Source of the DNA: Brevipalpus yothersi
Taxonomy: Eukaryota; Arthropoda; Arachnida; Trombidiformes; Tenuipalpidae
NCBI GenBank assembly: GCA_003956705.1
Contig: QZCP01000075.1
Location: 6,455-70,454, forward strand
DNA: 64,000 nt
Direction of reading: 5' to 3'
Of the stretch, positions 23,155 through 32,668 are shown piece after piece. The notes below the pieces were generated by a model, which did no database searches, was not told where the DNA came from, and saw nothing but the letters and a program-made list of their open reading frames with translations. Both the position numbers and the translations under genes were made by a program. Positions within the stretch are counted from its first letter, which is position 1; every line of letters begins with the position of its first letter.

Positions 23155-24226
23155 GATTTCACAGAAATTTGTCAATCGTGGAGATCATCATAGCAGAATC
23201 TATCTTCAACAAAGTTGAGCTCACTTAATGATGACTATTCCGATCTTCAGTTCATATCTCCCCCTTTTTCCATCTTCATTTTGGCGAAAAACTTTATTGC
23301 CACAAAATTCATGGCAAAATATTGTCACAAATATTTATTGCCATATGATTTATCCATCTTTCATGCGAAACAATCTTCCATCGAATAGCTCTGAGGCTTC
23401 TCTCAGTTCTAAAAATAATCATGCAATACAACAACCTGGGCTTCCGAAAAGAAAACTATCAAGATAAAAATTAACTCCATCAGAGAATCATAGAGAAAAC
23501 TCATTCCATCAAATCAGTCTCATCAACCCATCGAAAATTGACGAAAAAAAAGACGAAAGATTGTCCAAAATGTCCAGGAATCCAGATATACATGTTGCTG
23601 TATCCGGTCCAAGTGGGAATATCACATATCGCTTTGAGGTCCCAACTGCAGAGTTTTATTAGGGTTCACTTTTTTTTTGGCTTTGCCGCTTTCTTTGTCC
23701 TATTCTGGGCAACAGCAGCAATTGTTGCCGTTCGTGTTGCCTTGTGTACATCTTTTGCTTCTCTCTCTCTGTGTGTTTGATGAACCCAACAAAATAAAAG
23801 AGAGATCATATGATGTATGTGTGTGTGTGTGACAATAAATGATGAATATTTACTTGTAAAGATGATGATGATTATTAATTATCAGACATCAAATGGGATT
23901 GTTCACATTTTGCAGTGATCACCAAAATTTAATCGTGACCAAGCCTATTTGAAAGCGCTTCGGTGTCAATCGCTTCACTTCAACATGCATATTTGATGAT
24001 CACACAGATCAATTGTGTGTGCATGTGTATGTTGATCAATTGTATATGTGATTAATATCATCTTTGTCCTCTTCATCATACCATTTATATACACACATAC
24101 ACATGTGCTGGTTGTTGAGCTGACATAATTTTTGGGCAATATTTAATATTATTACCGAATCATCATCATCATTATCACCACTGTAAATTGCTGCTCTTCT
24201 TTTTTTTCTCTTCTCTTGATCGATTG
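23151..24226. other. Intergenic, TBC copy 1 to PCGF gene
   Basis: No gene recognised. Short TG/CA runs occur at about 23817-23831. A TATA-like TTTATATACA lies near 24084-24093, about 135 bp before the PCGF start codon; this is a weak promoter guess only. Confidence 0.4.
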
Positions 24227-25270
24227 ATGTCCATGGCTTTGAACGAAAGAGAAAGACGAATCAGTATCAAATCACTTAATCCACATATAACATGTCAATT
24301 GTGTAAAGGTTATTTTATCGATGCAACCACGGTCAATGAATGTTTACATACATGTAAGGTCAAAATTTTGGTACACTCAATTCAATTCTGCTTGCTTCGC
24401 TGATTAATTTTGCTTTTGTTTTATTTGCAGTTTGCAAAAGCTGTTTAGTGAAACATCTCACCGATCATAATACATGTCCAACTTGTGAAGCTGTTATTCA
24501 TCAGCGACATCCTCTCAATTATATATCATTTGATCGTACAATGCAAGATTTAGTCTTTCGATTGGTTCCTAATCTATTGAAAAGTGAGTATATTCCACAT
24601 TGTGATCACCACACACGATCGCTCATCAGCTGCCATGATAAATTATTAATTGGATACATAAAATTTGTTGTCACTTTTTTTCTCACCAGATGAACAGGAG
24701 AGAGAACTCAACTTTTATCGTGAAAGAGGTTTACCATATCCTGGACACATTGGAGGTACTCTAAGTTGTGGTGCTCATAGTCGAAATCAAGATCTCAGAA
24801 CTGATGGTGTAATGGCTTGCCTGGACAAGAATAGTGTACATCATTCCCAGCAAGATGAGACCAAAGCACTGCTACATGATTCCAAGTGTGCCGAAGAAAG
24901 ACCATATTTTAAGAATCTCTATTCACCAGACGATATTTTCTCACTATCAATTGAGTATCATCCGTCGAAATCATTTTCTGCCACTTCTGGTCCACACGCG
25001 AAACGAAGAGCTTTCCAAAGCGATGATCTAAATCCTAAGCCCTCTGACATTCCTAATCAGCGTCGATATTTACGCTGCAAAGGTGCTCTAAAAATTCAAC
25101 AAATTAAGAAATGGATTCGCTTGAAATATGAACTCAACAGTCAATGTCAAGTGGATGTGCTTTTCAAAGAAATCCCTTTACTAGATGAGTCTTCCATAAT
25201 GGATTTGGCTTATATCTCGGAATTGGAGAAAAAACCGCTCAGTCTTTACTACCGAATCTCTAATCTTTGA
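24227..25270 (+). CDS. Polycomb group RING finger protein (PCGF3/PCGF5 type)
   Basis: Exons 24227-24353, 24431-24583 and 24690-25270 join in phase for 286 residues. A C3HC4 RING finger uses Cys23, Cys26, Cys39, His41, Cys44, Cys47, Cys58 and Cys61, embedded in the PCGF signature GYFIDATTVNECLHTFC. HPLNYISFDRTMQDLV follows. The C-terminal 70 residues look like the RAWUL ubiquitin-like domain (RYLRCKGALKIQQIKKWI to PLSLYYRI). PCGF proteins pair with RING1 to form Polycomb repressive complex 1 variants that monoubiquitinate H2A in the nucleus. The short N-terminus and DRTMQD context resemble PCGF3/5 more than Bmi1/Psc. The ATG at 24227 was chosen because the frame upstream is T-rich leader. The gene sits between the inverted TBC arms. 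Confidence 0.92.
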
Positions 25271-25756
25271 TATAAATAAGTAGCGTTATTTCGCATGACC
25301 AACATTTGATCAATTTTTCCAAACTATTTTGTGAAAGGCATTTTTTTACACTCTCTTTTCATCTTTTCTATGGAAAGCATCTGAGAGACTTATCCAAATT
25401 GATCTGCAAATCTATCATATCATCTGAGATTGTCTGTTAATTTATTTTGTATTTTGTCTCAGATATTCTTTTCATTTTTGTCAAGAAAATGCTGTAAAGC
25501 AAACAGTAAGAACACTGATTCAGAGTTTATGAGTGTGTTACTTTATACATTCTCAAGAAATGATGATTTTCGTTTGTAGTTTGTGATGAAACTTTCGCAG
25601 TTCCATTTTAGAAGAGCCGGTTGGTTTACAAAAGACGAGAATGAAATTTTCAATTCGAATAGAATAGAATTCTCTTGAGGCGCCATTTTCGTAAATTATT
25701 TACATGGTAAGGTTGAAAGCTTTGAAAGACAAGTTTTCTTCGGAAATTTGTGATTC

Positions 25757-28045
25757 CTAGTCACTATCACTGTTATCATTATTTTCTTGCACCTTTTCCG
25801 GTATACTTTTTCGAATTTGATCAAGCTTATTGAGTTCACTTGTTACCCATTGAGTATAATGTTGACGCTTTGCCCGTATAGCTCTCATTCGGAATGGGTT
25901 GAGAGAATTGAAAGATATGTGAAACAAGTGGTTCACATCTGATGTCCGATAGCCAAGTACTCGTAGATACTGGTTGAGAGCTAGTGAATCATCGATGGAC
26001 AAAAGTGTTGAAGAATGATACTTGAGAAAAGCTAGAGCGAATCGAAATAAAACTTTGTTGCCTTCGTACAAAAACACATCCCAAATACGAAGATAGATAT
26101 CACGTGAAATATTGTCCACAAAACATGTCAAGAACCAGCTGAACAATGTTAGCTCAATACCATGTTTTTCAAAATGAGCATGAAGCTGAGGCATCTTTTC
26201 CATCAATAGATCTCGAAGAACGTATTGATCAACATGAGCTCCAAGTAAATTGCTGACAAAATAGTTTGGTGGCATGATTCGCTCCACAATGGCCAAAAGG
26301 CACCAGAAAGCATCTTCTTCGGACATGAAAAGTAGGGCAACAGCAGCCAGTCGATTCATACCTTGACAATAGCCAACACTTGGATTGTGAAGACTGTAAG
26401 CGGTAAGAACTTGCCTAAGTCTCATGATTCCAGGTGACTTTATACTGTGGAAATGTTTATTGTTGGGCAAAGTTCGTAAAAGATCGAGTTCTATCTGTTT
26501 GACTGCAGGATTGACTTGTCTCTCGGCACTGTTGAGAGTTAACTTTTGATAGTAATCAGAACCCAATTTCTCTTTGATTGGCTTTACTTTAAAGTTGATT
26601 AGCATACGCCATATTTTACATCGATATTCTTGAGGAATCCCAGTTCGAAGTAAACATTTAAGGTCTAAGCTGGGTTGGAGTTCATTGGATTTTAAGTTAG
26701 CTATGAAGGTTTCCCAACGAACTTTCCATTCAAAATGATATCTTGTGGTATCTGGATCAGATAAGGATGGTTGCTTCCTGATTGGATCCGACTTTAAAGA
26801 TGGGAAGTTTTCACCCAATTCAGGCTCGATGTCAGGTTGCTTGATAAGAAAACCTAGTTCATCATAATCTCCATCAGTTGAGGATGGCTCTTTGGGATCA
26901 CTTCTCTTTCGATTTCCAGGTCTCCAGCTGAGAGGAATATCAAGAGAACTTTCTTCGAACAATCTGGATACTAAATCTTTCACAGAATTATTACTGGATA
27001 TCAAAATTGTTTGACTAATTCCACTCATTTCACTCATTTCAATTGTCTGATTGAGCTCTTTGAGCAATGATAAGAGTTTACTGTGAACTTGACAACACTT
27101 GGCTTCCCAATCATAGCATTTCAATTGTAATTCTTGCTGTTTTCGTTCCATTTGACCTTTAGCTTCATTCAGTTCGATTATTTCTCGATTTAAACACTTG
27201 TTTTGCATTTGGTAAGCTATTACCGAATCTTTTAGACTCTCAAGCTCATCGAGCACATTTCTCTCTTTGGCTTTATCCACAGGATTGTCACTTTCATTAT
27301 CATGATTTGGAAGAGACTCTTTCATGGAATCTTGTTTCATCTTTTCGAGATCGTCAATTTCATTGGTAAGTGACATGAGTGTTTGATCTTTGACCTGGAT
27401 CAGTTCCATCATCAAGTTCAATTGTTCTTTGAGATCATCTCGCTCTTGGGTTACCTTTTGAGATTCATTTGTGAGCCGCTCTATTTTCACTTCCGCATCT
27501 TTTAATTTACTCTCATAGAGAGCCACTTCTTTCTCTTTTTTGTTGAGAGTGTCCAAGATTGCCTCTGATATCGAATGACTTTGCAATACTTTGGTGTGTG
27601 ATTCTCGTTCTTTCATAGCTGCCTCTAATTGTAATTGCAACACTTTGATAACTTCACGACTAGCTTCTATTTCATTCTTGGACGCTTTGAGATCATCATT
27701 TAAATCGATAATTTGACTCTCATATTCTGAACATTGATTGCAACCATGAGAATTGGTTTTATTGCTTGACTCTTTTCTTCCACCGATACCATCTAAACGG
27801 TGACTTGCTTTTCGAATTCGACCCAAAACAGATAAACGATTGTGTGATCTGTTTTGGCCACTACTACTATTTTGATCTGAAGAGGTACAATTTACATTAT
27901 GATGATGGTGATTAGATGATGGCGAATTGGACAGAGAAGAAGAAGAATTCGATGGTGGCACTTCGATTCTACTTGTCCCATCAAATGAGCCAAGAGGATC
28001 ATCGTAATCGTAAAATTTTGAGTTAGATGTTGCGTATGATGACAT
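25757..28045 (-). CDS. TBC1D2-like RabGAP, copy 2 (intronless)
   Basis: Single exon of 762 codons. Residues about 1-95 are low-complexity Ser/Asn/His-rich, about 100-350 are strong coiled coil with Glu/Lys heptads, and the TBC domain starts near residue 463. The catalytic Arg524 (IxxDxxR) and Gln561 (GYCQG) are intact. The TBC region from residue 455 to near the C-terminus is amino-acid identical to copy 1. Upstream, related stretches such as SRLFEESSL and DELGF show common descent but many substitutions. No PH domain is seen, unlike vertebrate TBC1D2. Rab GTPase activation on endosomal membranes is the family role; substrates here are unknown. It converges on copy 1 with the PCGF gene between them. 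Confidence 0.93.
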   Translation of the reverse strand: MSSYATSNSKFYDYDDPLGSFDGTSRIEVPPSNSSSSLSNSPSSNHHHHNVNCTSSDQNSSSGQNRSHNRLSVLGRIRKASHRLDGIGGRKESSNKTNSHGCNQCSEYESQIIDLNDDLKASKNEIEASREVIKVLQLQLEAAMKERESHTKVLQSHSISEAILDTLNKKEKEVALYESKLKDAEVKIERLTNESQKVTQERDDLKEQLNLMMELIQVKDQTLMSLTNEIDDLEKMKQDSMKESLPNHDNESDNPVDKAKERNVLDELESLKDSVIAYQMQNKCLNREIIELNEAKGQMERKQQELQLKCYDWEAKCCQVHSKLLSLLKELNQTIEMSEMSGISQTILISSNNSVKDLVSRLFEESSLDIPLSWRPGNRKRSDPKEPSSTDGDYDELGFLIKQPDIEPELGENFPSLKSDPIRKQPSLSDPDTTRYHFEWKVRWETFIANLKSNELQPSLDLKCLLRTGIPQEYRCKIWRMLINFKVKPIKEKLGSDYYQKLTLNSAERQVNPAVKQIELDLLRTLPNNKHFHSIKSPGIMRLRQVLTAYSLHNPSVGYCQGMNRLAAVALLFMSEEDAFWCLLAIVERIMPPNYFVSNLLGAHVDQYVLRDLLMEKMPQLHAHFEKHGIELTLFSWFLTCFVDNISRDIYLRIWDVFLYEGNKVLFRFALAFLKYHSSTLLSIDDSLALNQYLRVLGYRTSDVNHLFHISFNSLNPFRMRAIRAKRQHYTQWVTSELNKLDQIRKSIPEKVQENNDNSDSD
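25780..26683 (-). repeat. Inverted repeat arm B, TBC catalytic region
   Basis: Partner of 22027-22930 in inverted orientation. Similarity begins abruptly at the codons for ELQPSL and ends four codons before the stop, so the repeat is wholly coding. Confidence 0.95.
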
Positions 28046-28093
28046 TTTTTTTCTTCGTTTGACAATATTCTTTTCGATCCTAATCAGCTTTGG

Positions 28094-28100
28094 TATATAA
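28094..28100. promoter_or_regulatory. TATA-like element upstream of TBC copy 2
   Basis: TATATAA lies about 50 bp before the start codon of the minus-strand gene. Its position would give a very short 5' UTR, so this is only a candidate. Confidence 0.2.
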
Positions 28101-29988
28101 ATTGGGGGAAGAAAATTTTGATTCTTTGTATGTATTCCTCCGTATGTGTGTACTTGTGTATGTATACGATGGTCATAAGTGAATCAAGTGATGAATGTCA
28201 CTTTGATAAACATGTACACAAAATATATACACACACCGAGAGTTTAGACAGGTGAAAACTCTATACACACACACCGAAAGAAAGAGAGAGACAATTTGAT
28301 TATTTCAAATTGTGCACAATTGTTTTCGCATAATCAAAATACTATACACAATTTAGGGATGTATTCACAAGAGAGAAGAAGATTTTTATTTTCTTTCTCT
28401 CTTATCCATTAAAAAGAAAGTAGGAAGGCCTCAGCTGTTAAGGAAAGCTGGTGGTCTTTGAGGTGCAAAACACATGATGATGATGGTGGTTGCTTGGTGG
28501 TTGCTTGATGGTTGAGACTCTCAACTTGAAAGAGAGAGAGAAGAAAAGTATTTTCAGCGAATAATGATGAGTGGGAAGATATATTCCGTGACATAATCAA
28601 CGCTCACACACACACACACTCATACACTTGAGCGTATCAACACATTAATTAATCTGGAAGAGATGAAAAAAATCATTTTTATCAACTCTCAATCAGTTTT
28701 CATTTACACACACAGGATACATGTATTCTCTTCCTTCATGAAGATGTACACACATTCATTTTTTTCTACACCGAAAGACAAAATCTTTTCTCTCTCTTTT
28801 TTTTCACCAAGCAAACTCACTCACACTGTGAGCGATTCGCCACTTGATAGCCATACATGGTTGAAAATCAATTGATCCACTATCACCATCATCATAATCA
28901 TCACATTCTTTGAGCAAATGATTGATTCACACACAAAATCATCAAACATTTTTGTGTACGTCGATCATATCGAAACTGGACATTATCGAATGTTGACCAA
29001 TATTGAGTCGCGCCGAGTTCGAAAAAAAAATCGAATCTATCACATTGGACAAGTTTTCCGCTCTGATTGATTAATCATTTGGACAAAACAATATGGATGA
29101 TTAACGGTGTTACATGGACAGCAAAAGAATTATTTCATCGAACAGTGCAATTGAAACTATGTGTGCAAAGTGCAATCAGAGGACATAATTTGTGTTTGGC
29201 AAGATGAAGTGAAAGAAAAAGTTTAACTTCGTTAAGTGAACAGTAAAGTAAAGTTGAATGGATATGCAATCAGTGAGTAATGTTTCAACATGAGAAATAG
29301 TAATTATTAAAATCGCTGGGAAAGTAATCAGAGCACATATGCAAGTGAGATAAAGTGAATGTGTGTGTTTGATGAATCAAGTAGGGAGGAAGTGTTAACA
29401 TTCTCTGTAATAGACATTCATTGAATTATCATATCAAATATGGACAGAGGGAGAGATTTGCCTGATGTGAGTAAGTCGATGGCAAATTTTTCATTCAGGA
29501 ATCGGTGACAAAGCATATGTGATTGATAAATAATGGGGATAGAAAATTTTTTTACCGGCATTAAATCGCAACCAGGATCGATTGATTGGCTCGTATGAAT
29601 CACCACCAAAAGTGTGACATATGAGTTTCCTTCAATATGATCGCTACTCATCGTTAGAGCATATTCGATATGTATATGTATGAACTCGACAAGATATTGA
29701 CTAGTCACGATGTGGATTTCAGTTATTCACCAATCAAAATTCTGGTGCGAAGAGTGTTTCAGCTCATCTTGACACCATTAGTCTTAGTTCTAGGAACAAT
29801 TTCTCTAACAAGCCAATATTCACGATTCCGAAACAAAAGAAATGAGAACTTGTTCTCTTCGAGAAAAATTTTTTTTTCAATCACTCCATCATAATTGATA
29901 CAAAACTCTTGAATGCTTTTCATTAAGCCCAAAGTTCACAAGATTGATAAATTGTAAACCACTCTTACGCTGCACATATATGCTAACT
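28101..29988. other. Gene-free 1.9 kb
   Basis: Many short CA/TG runs (such as 28605-28620) and GA-rich patches. Two open frames near 29418-29894 lack family features or protein-like composition. Confidence 0.5.
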
Positions 29989-29996
29989 CAGGAACC

Positions 29997-30130
29997 ATCA
30001 TCTTATCATGAACAATATCTTAATTGATGATGATGTAACCGAGTCATTCTCACTAAGTTCATAGAGGAAGCAAATTTTCAAAGGCCTAGAATCTGTGGCC
30101 TAATGGACGAGGCATTGGTCGTCGGACCTT
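29997..30130 (+). repeat. Left copy of tRNA-bearing direct repeat
   Basis: About 130 bp aligning to 32221-32356 at roughly 88% by eye. It includes about 90 bp of 5' flank and the first half of a tRNA-Arg gene. It lies 2.2 kb from the right copy, with the two C2HC ORFs between. Confidence 0.85.
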
Positions 30131-30131
30131 T
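30089..30131 (+). pseudogene. Truncated tRNA-Arg pseudogene
   Basis: The first 43 bases match the acceptor 5' strand, the D arm with box A (TGGCCTAATGG) and the anticodon stem-loop of the intact tRNA at 32313. The loop reads CGTCGGA, so the anticodon position is TCG instead of CCG. The variable loop, T arm with box B and 3' acceptor strand are missing, so it cannot be a working gene. Confidence 0.85.
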
Positions 30132-30136
30132 CCTAT

Positions 30137-30547
30137 TTAAGTAGTTTCGTATTTAAAGATATCTATTCCTTTCAATATACACTCCGAATCAAGAATATGC
30201 CTTTTTTCATCCACATAGTGAAGAATTCTCTTTCCGCAGATTTTACATCGCCATCTTTTCTTTCTGATGCTACTCTTTCTGTACGCTTTTCCCATGTATT
30301 CGCCCAGAAAGTAGCCATGACATAGCCAGATTTTCTCATCAAAGCAAATCGGTGTCCATCCACTTCTGCTTCCATCGTAACGAAATTCCACTCTTCTGAT
30401 GGCCTCTATAATCTCATCATCTTTCCAGTTTTTTTCTTTGAGATCGAAAAATACTTTTCCACTCATTTTCAAACAACCTATGATGAACTCGGTGTTCAAG
30501 CTCAGGGTGTATAAGTTTCGGGTAAGTTCACTGATAGAATACATCAT
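30137..30547 (-). CDS. Unrecognised C2HC-motif protein, copy 1
   Basis: The open frame begins at 30628, but Met at 30547 (MYSISELTRN) aligns best with the start of the neighbouring copy. No family is recognised. The C-terminus has CKICGKRIL followed by RHILDSEC, a C-x2-C-x12-H-x5-C pattern that could bind zinc. Upstream there is a charged helical region (KNWKDDEIIEAIRRVEF) and KIWLCHGYF. The ORF at 31246-31674 shares the order SE-hydrophobic-N, AIRR/ILRS-x-F, IW, C2HC. The stop codon lies six bases from the truncated tRNA. A true multi-exon gene, a mobile-element protein or a decaying duplicate are all possible. Confidence 0.5.
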   Translation of the reverse strand: MMYSISELTRNLYTLSLNTEFIIGCLKMSGKVFFDLKEKNWKDDEIIEAIRRVEFRYDGSRSGWTPICFDEKIWLCHGYFLGEYMGKAYRKSSIRKKRWRCKICGKRILHYVDEKRHILDSECILKGIDIFKYETT

Positions 30548-31245
30548 CGGAGACTCAAGCTGTGTGTTATGAGCAAAAAATATTATCACGAAATCAAATA
30601 TGATCTTCAACATGGGAATAGTACACAATACATCCCCTTAATTCATTACAAGCACGTGGCTTCGTTGTTGTATGTTCCCTACCTATAACTTTTTTCTGGA
30701 TAGATATCGTTTTGTGTAAGTATGACAAACACCAGATCACCAACAAAGCAACAAAGTATACTATATTTTAGAAAAAAAATTTTTTATCAGTAAAAAGGGC
30801 TGGACTGTAAATTATCAATAGACTACGAAGACTAACTGTTAAGATAACTTCTTCATTCATTAATAAAGAATCATAATTAATCGATGATCTATCGGTATCT
30901 ATCAGTAATGGTTAACGCTAGAGGGCTTAAACTCGATTGAATGCAAATTGGTCACATTTTTAATGAAACTTTTCCGGAGAGAAAGTGGCTCAAATTTTGT
31001 CTCCATTTTGCTGAGATGACCAGAGAGTAGTCAAAGAGGTCAACAATATTTAAATTGATGATGGTTCCCTATTTAATAAGTGTAAGGTTATGTTGTTACA
31101 AGACTTGATCAATTTCCCGCCAAGAGACAGAAGAGAAAAAAGACAAATACAGAGACCACAATTCAATATAGTTCTTGATCATGGAGAAAAGAACATGATT
31201 CGTAGAGGCTTTCATCCATTATTTCTTATGAACATTACAGACTTC

Positions 31246-31674
31246 CTATATTGTTTCATCCTTGTCTCTCTGGTCAGGGAAGAGAGGTAAGACCGAACAT
31301 TTTCCTTCAGCAATATGAATTTTAGGTGTACATTTATAAATAAATTTACGGCAAAAGCGACACTTTTTGACCACAATATTCTTCCCATCCTTCTTCGCTT
31401 GAGTGTTGCTTGCCCAGTCGTCGGCAAATATGCGCCAAATCACATTGCGATGAACGATGTGGATGAAATGAGAGCGTTCCGGCTTGAAACTGAGTGATCG
31501 AAGAATGGAATATTGAAGTTTCTCTTCTTCAATGATATCCTTGAGGAGATCACATATCTTGGTAGCATTGTAGCGAAGATTTTTCGAAATCCGTACTTTC
31601 TCCGTCTTGCACAGTTTTTTCGAGAACGATTTGTAGTTTTTAATTATCTCACTTACATTGATCGTGAGGGACAT
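31246..31674 (-). CDS. Unrecognised C2HC-motif protein, copy 2
   Basis: The open frame starts at 31725. Met at 31674 (MSLTINVSEIIKN) is taken as the start because the residues before it look like leader sequence. It is about 142 residues, rich in Lys, Ile and Arg, with a helical N-terminal half (KICDLLKDIIEEEKLQ) and a C-terminal C-x2-C-x11-H-x5-C motif (CRFCRKFIY, then KIHIAEGKC). It resembles the ORF at 30137-30547 in motif order and spacing but is strongly diverged, so the duplication is old or fast-evolving. No family is known to me. The basic character and possible zinc site would suit nucleic-acid or protein binding, which is speculation. Confidence 0.5.
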   Translation of the reverse strand: MSLTINVSEIIKNYKSFSKKLCKTEKVRISKNLRYNATKICDLLKDIIEEEKLQYSILRSLSFKPERSHFIHIVHRNVIWRIFADDWASNTQAKKDGKNIVVKKCRFCRKFIYKCTPKIHIAEGKCSVLPLFPDQRDKDETI

Positions 31675-31725
31675 TTTAGCCCAAAGCAGTAATAAATTTT
31701 TATATATGATATAAAGAGAATACAA

Positions 31726-32220
31726 CGCAATGTATACGGTTGAAAAAGAAGAGTAGCAAGCAAAAACTGGGGATCAGAACAATATTGCGTCAGTACATCA
31801 TGGAGAGCGGGGTAAAAGTGAACAGTCTATACTACAGACTCTGTAGTCTTGAGACTCATACAGCATCCATCTCTATGGAGATTTAGTTGAGGTACAGTCT
31901 TCATCAATCTAGCAGGACTGAGCCGCCATTTTCGAAAGTGGAAGGTCTAGCTTCGGCCACTACATGTGTTATTGCCAAGGGTCACATTAGATAACTATAC
32001 ATCAAAAGGAGCACCAATTGTGATCCTAGTTGACCATCAATAGATACTGGAAGGGGCAGCCTGCTATATGTTATGCTTGTCCGTCGCCTCTGACCAGATT
32101 TATCTGTCGTCCTAGGCTTTTCAACACTCTCTTGTCTTCATGACTTCTCTGATAAATATCAAATGCAGTTGAAGGAGGAGAAGCAGTTTTTATAAAGATG
32201 TAACCAAGGTTCAAATATAA
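31726..32220. other. Intergenic, C2HC copy 2 to tRNA repeat
   Basis: No gene seen. A small perfect inverted repeat (CTACAGA/TCTGTAG) occurs near 31835-31850. Confidence 0.4.
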
Positions 32221-32356
32221 ATCATCTTATCATGAACATTATTTCAATTGATGATGATGTAACCCAGTCATTCTCACCCAGTCCATAGAGAGAGCAAATT
32301 TTCAAACGCCTAGCATCTGTGGCCTAATGGACAAGGCGTTGGCCTCCGGAGCCAGA
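32221..32356 (+). repeat. Right copy of tRNA-bearing direct repeat
   Basis: Partner of 29997-30130. The similarity covers the 5' flank and the first half of the tRNA gene. Confidence 0.85.
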
Positions 32357-32385
32357 GATTGTGGGTTCGAGTCCCACCAGATGCA
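32313..32385 (+). tRNA. tRNA-Arg (anticodon CCG)
   Basis: A full cloverleaf can be drawn: acceptor stem GCATCTG/CAGATGC, D arm GCCTAATGGACAAGGC, anticodon arm TTGGC-CTCCGGA-GCCAG with anticodon CCG at 32346-32348, T arm GTGGG-TTCGAGT-CCCAC, and discriminator A. Box A and box B are intact, and a TTTT RNA polymerase III terminator follows within 10 bases. The sequence closely resembles animal tRNA-Arg(CCG). No intron is present. Confidence 0.96.
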
Positions 32386-32668
32386 ACCGATTTTGCTTCC
32401 CGATGGATAAGATTCATTTTCGATTTAAACGATTAAAAAGATATCAAGTCAAGAGAATTGTGCAAAAATGGGTATAAAAATTTCCTTATCACAATCATTC
32501 TCGTGGACAATATTCGCGTCTCACTGGATGGATTCAGTAAGTTTGCATCTTCTCTCAAATAGTGGTGGTATCAAGTGGTAATAGCAGAGCTGAAGTGTAT
32601 CGCAAGCAGCAGGAAAGAAAAAATGATGGTCTGAGATAGAGGGTACCGGTAAATCACCACAAAAGCCT

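Noticed and set aside
22768..23175. Minus-strand frame with an Arg-Glu repeat, overlapping TBC copy 1
   Set aside because: It is (GA)n translation plus antisense of the TBC coding region.
24188..24226. Upstream extension of the PCGF frame
   Set aside because: It has no ATG of its own and is T-rich leader sequence; the ATG at 24227 matches the usual PCGF3/5 N-terminus length.
29418..29894. Two overlapping open frames (both strands)
   Set aside because: Overlapping and without family features; composition is that of AT-rich non-coding DNA.
30089..30131. Functional second tRNA-Arg
   Set aside because: The T arm, box B and 3' acceptor strand are absent.
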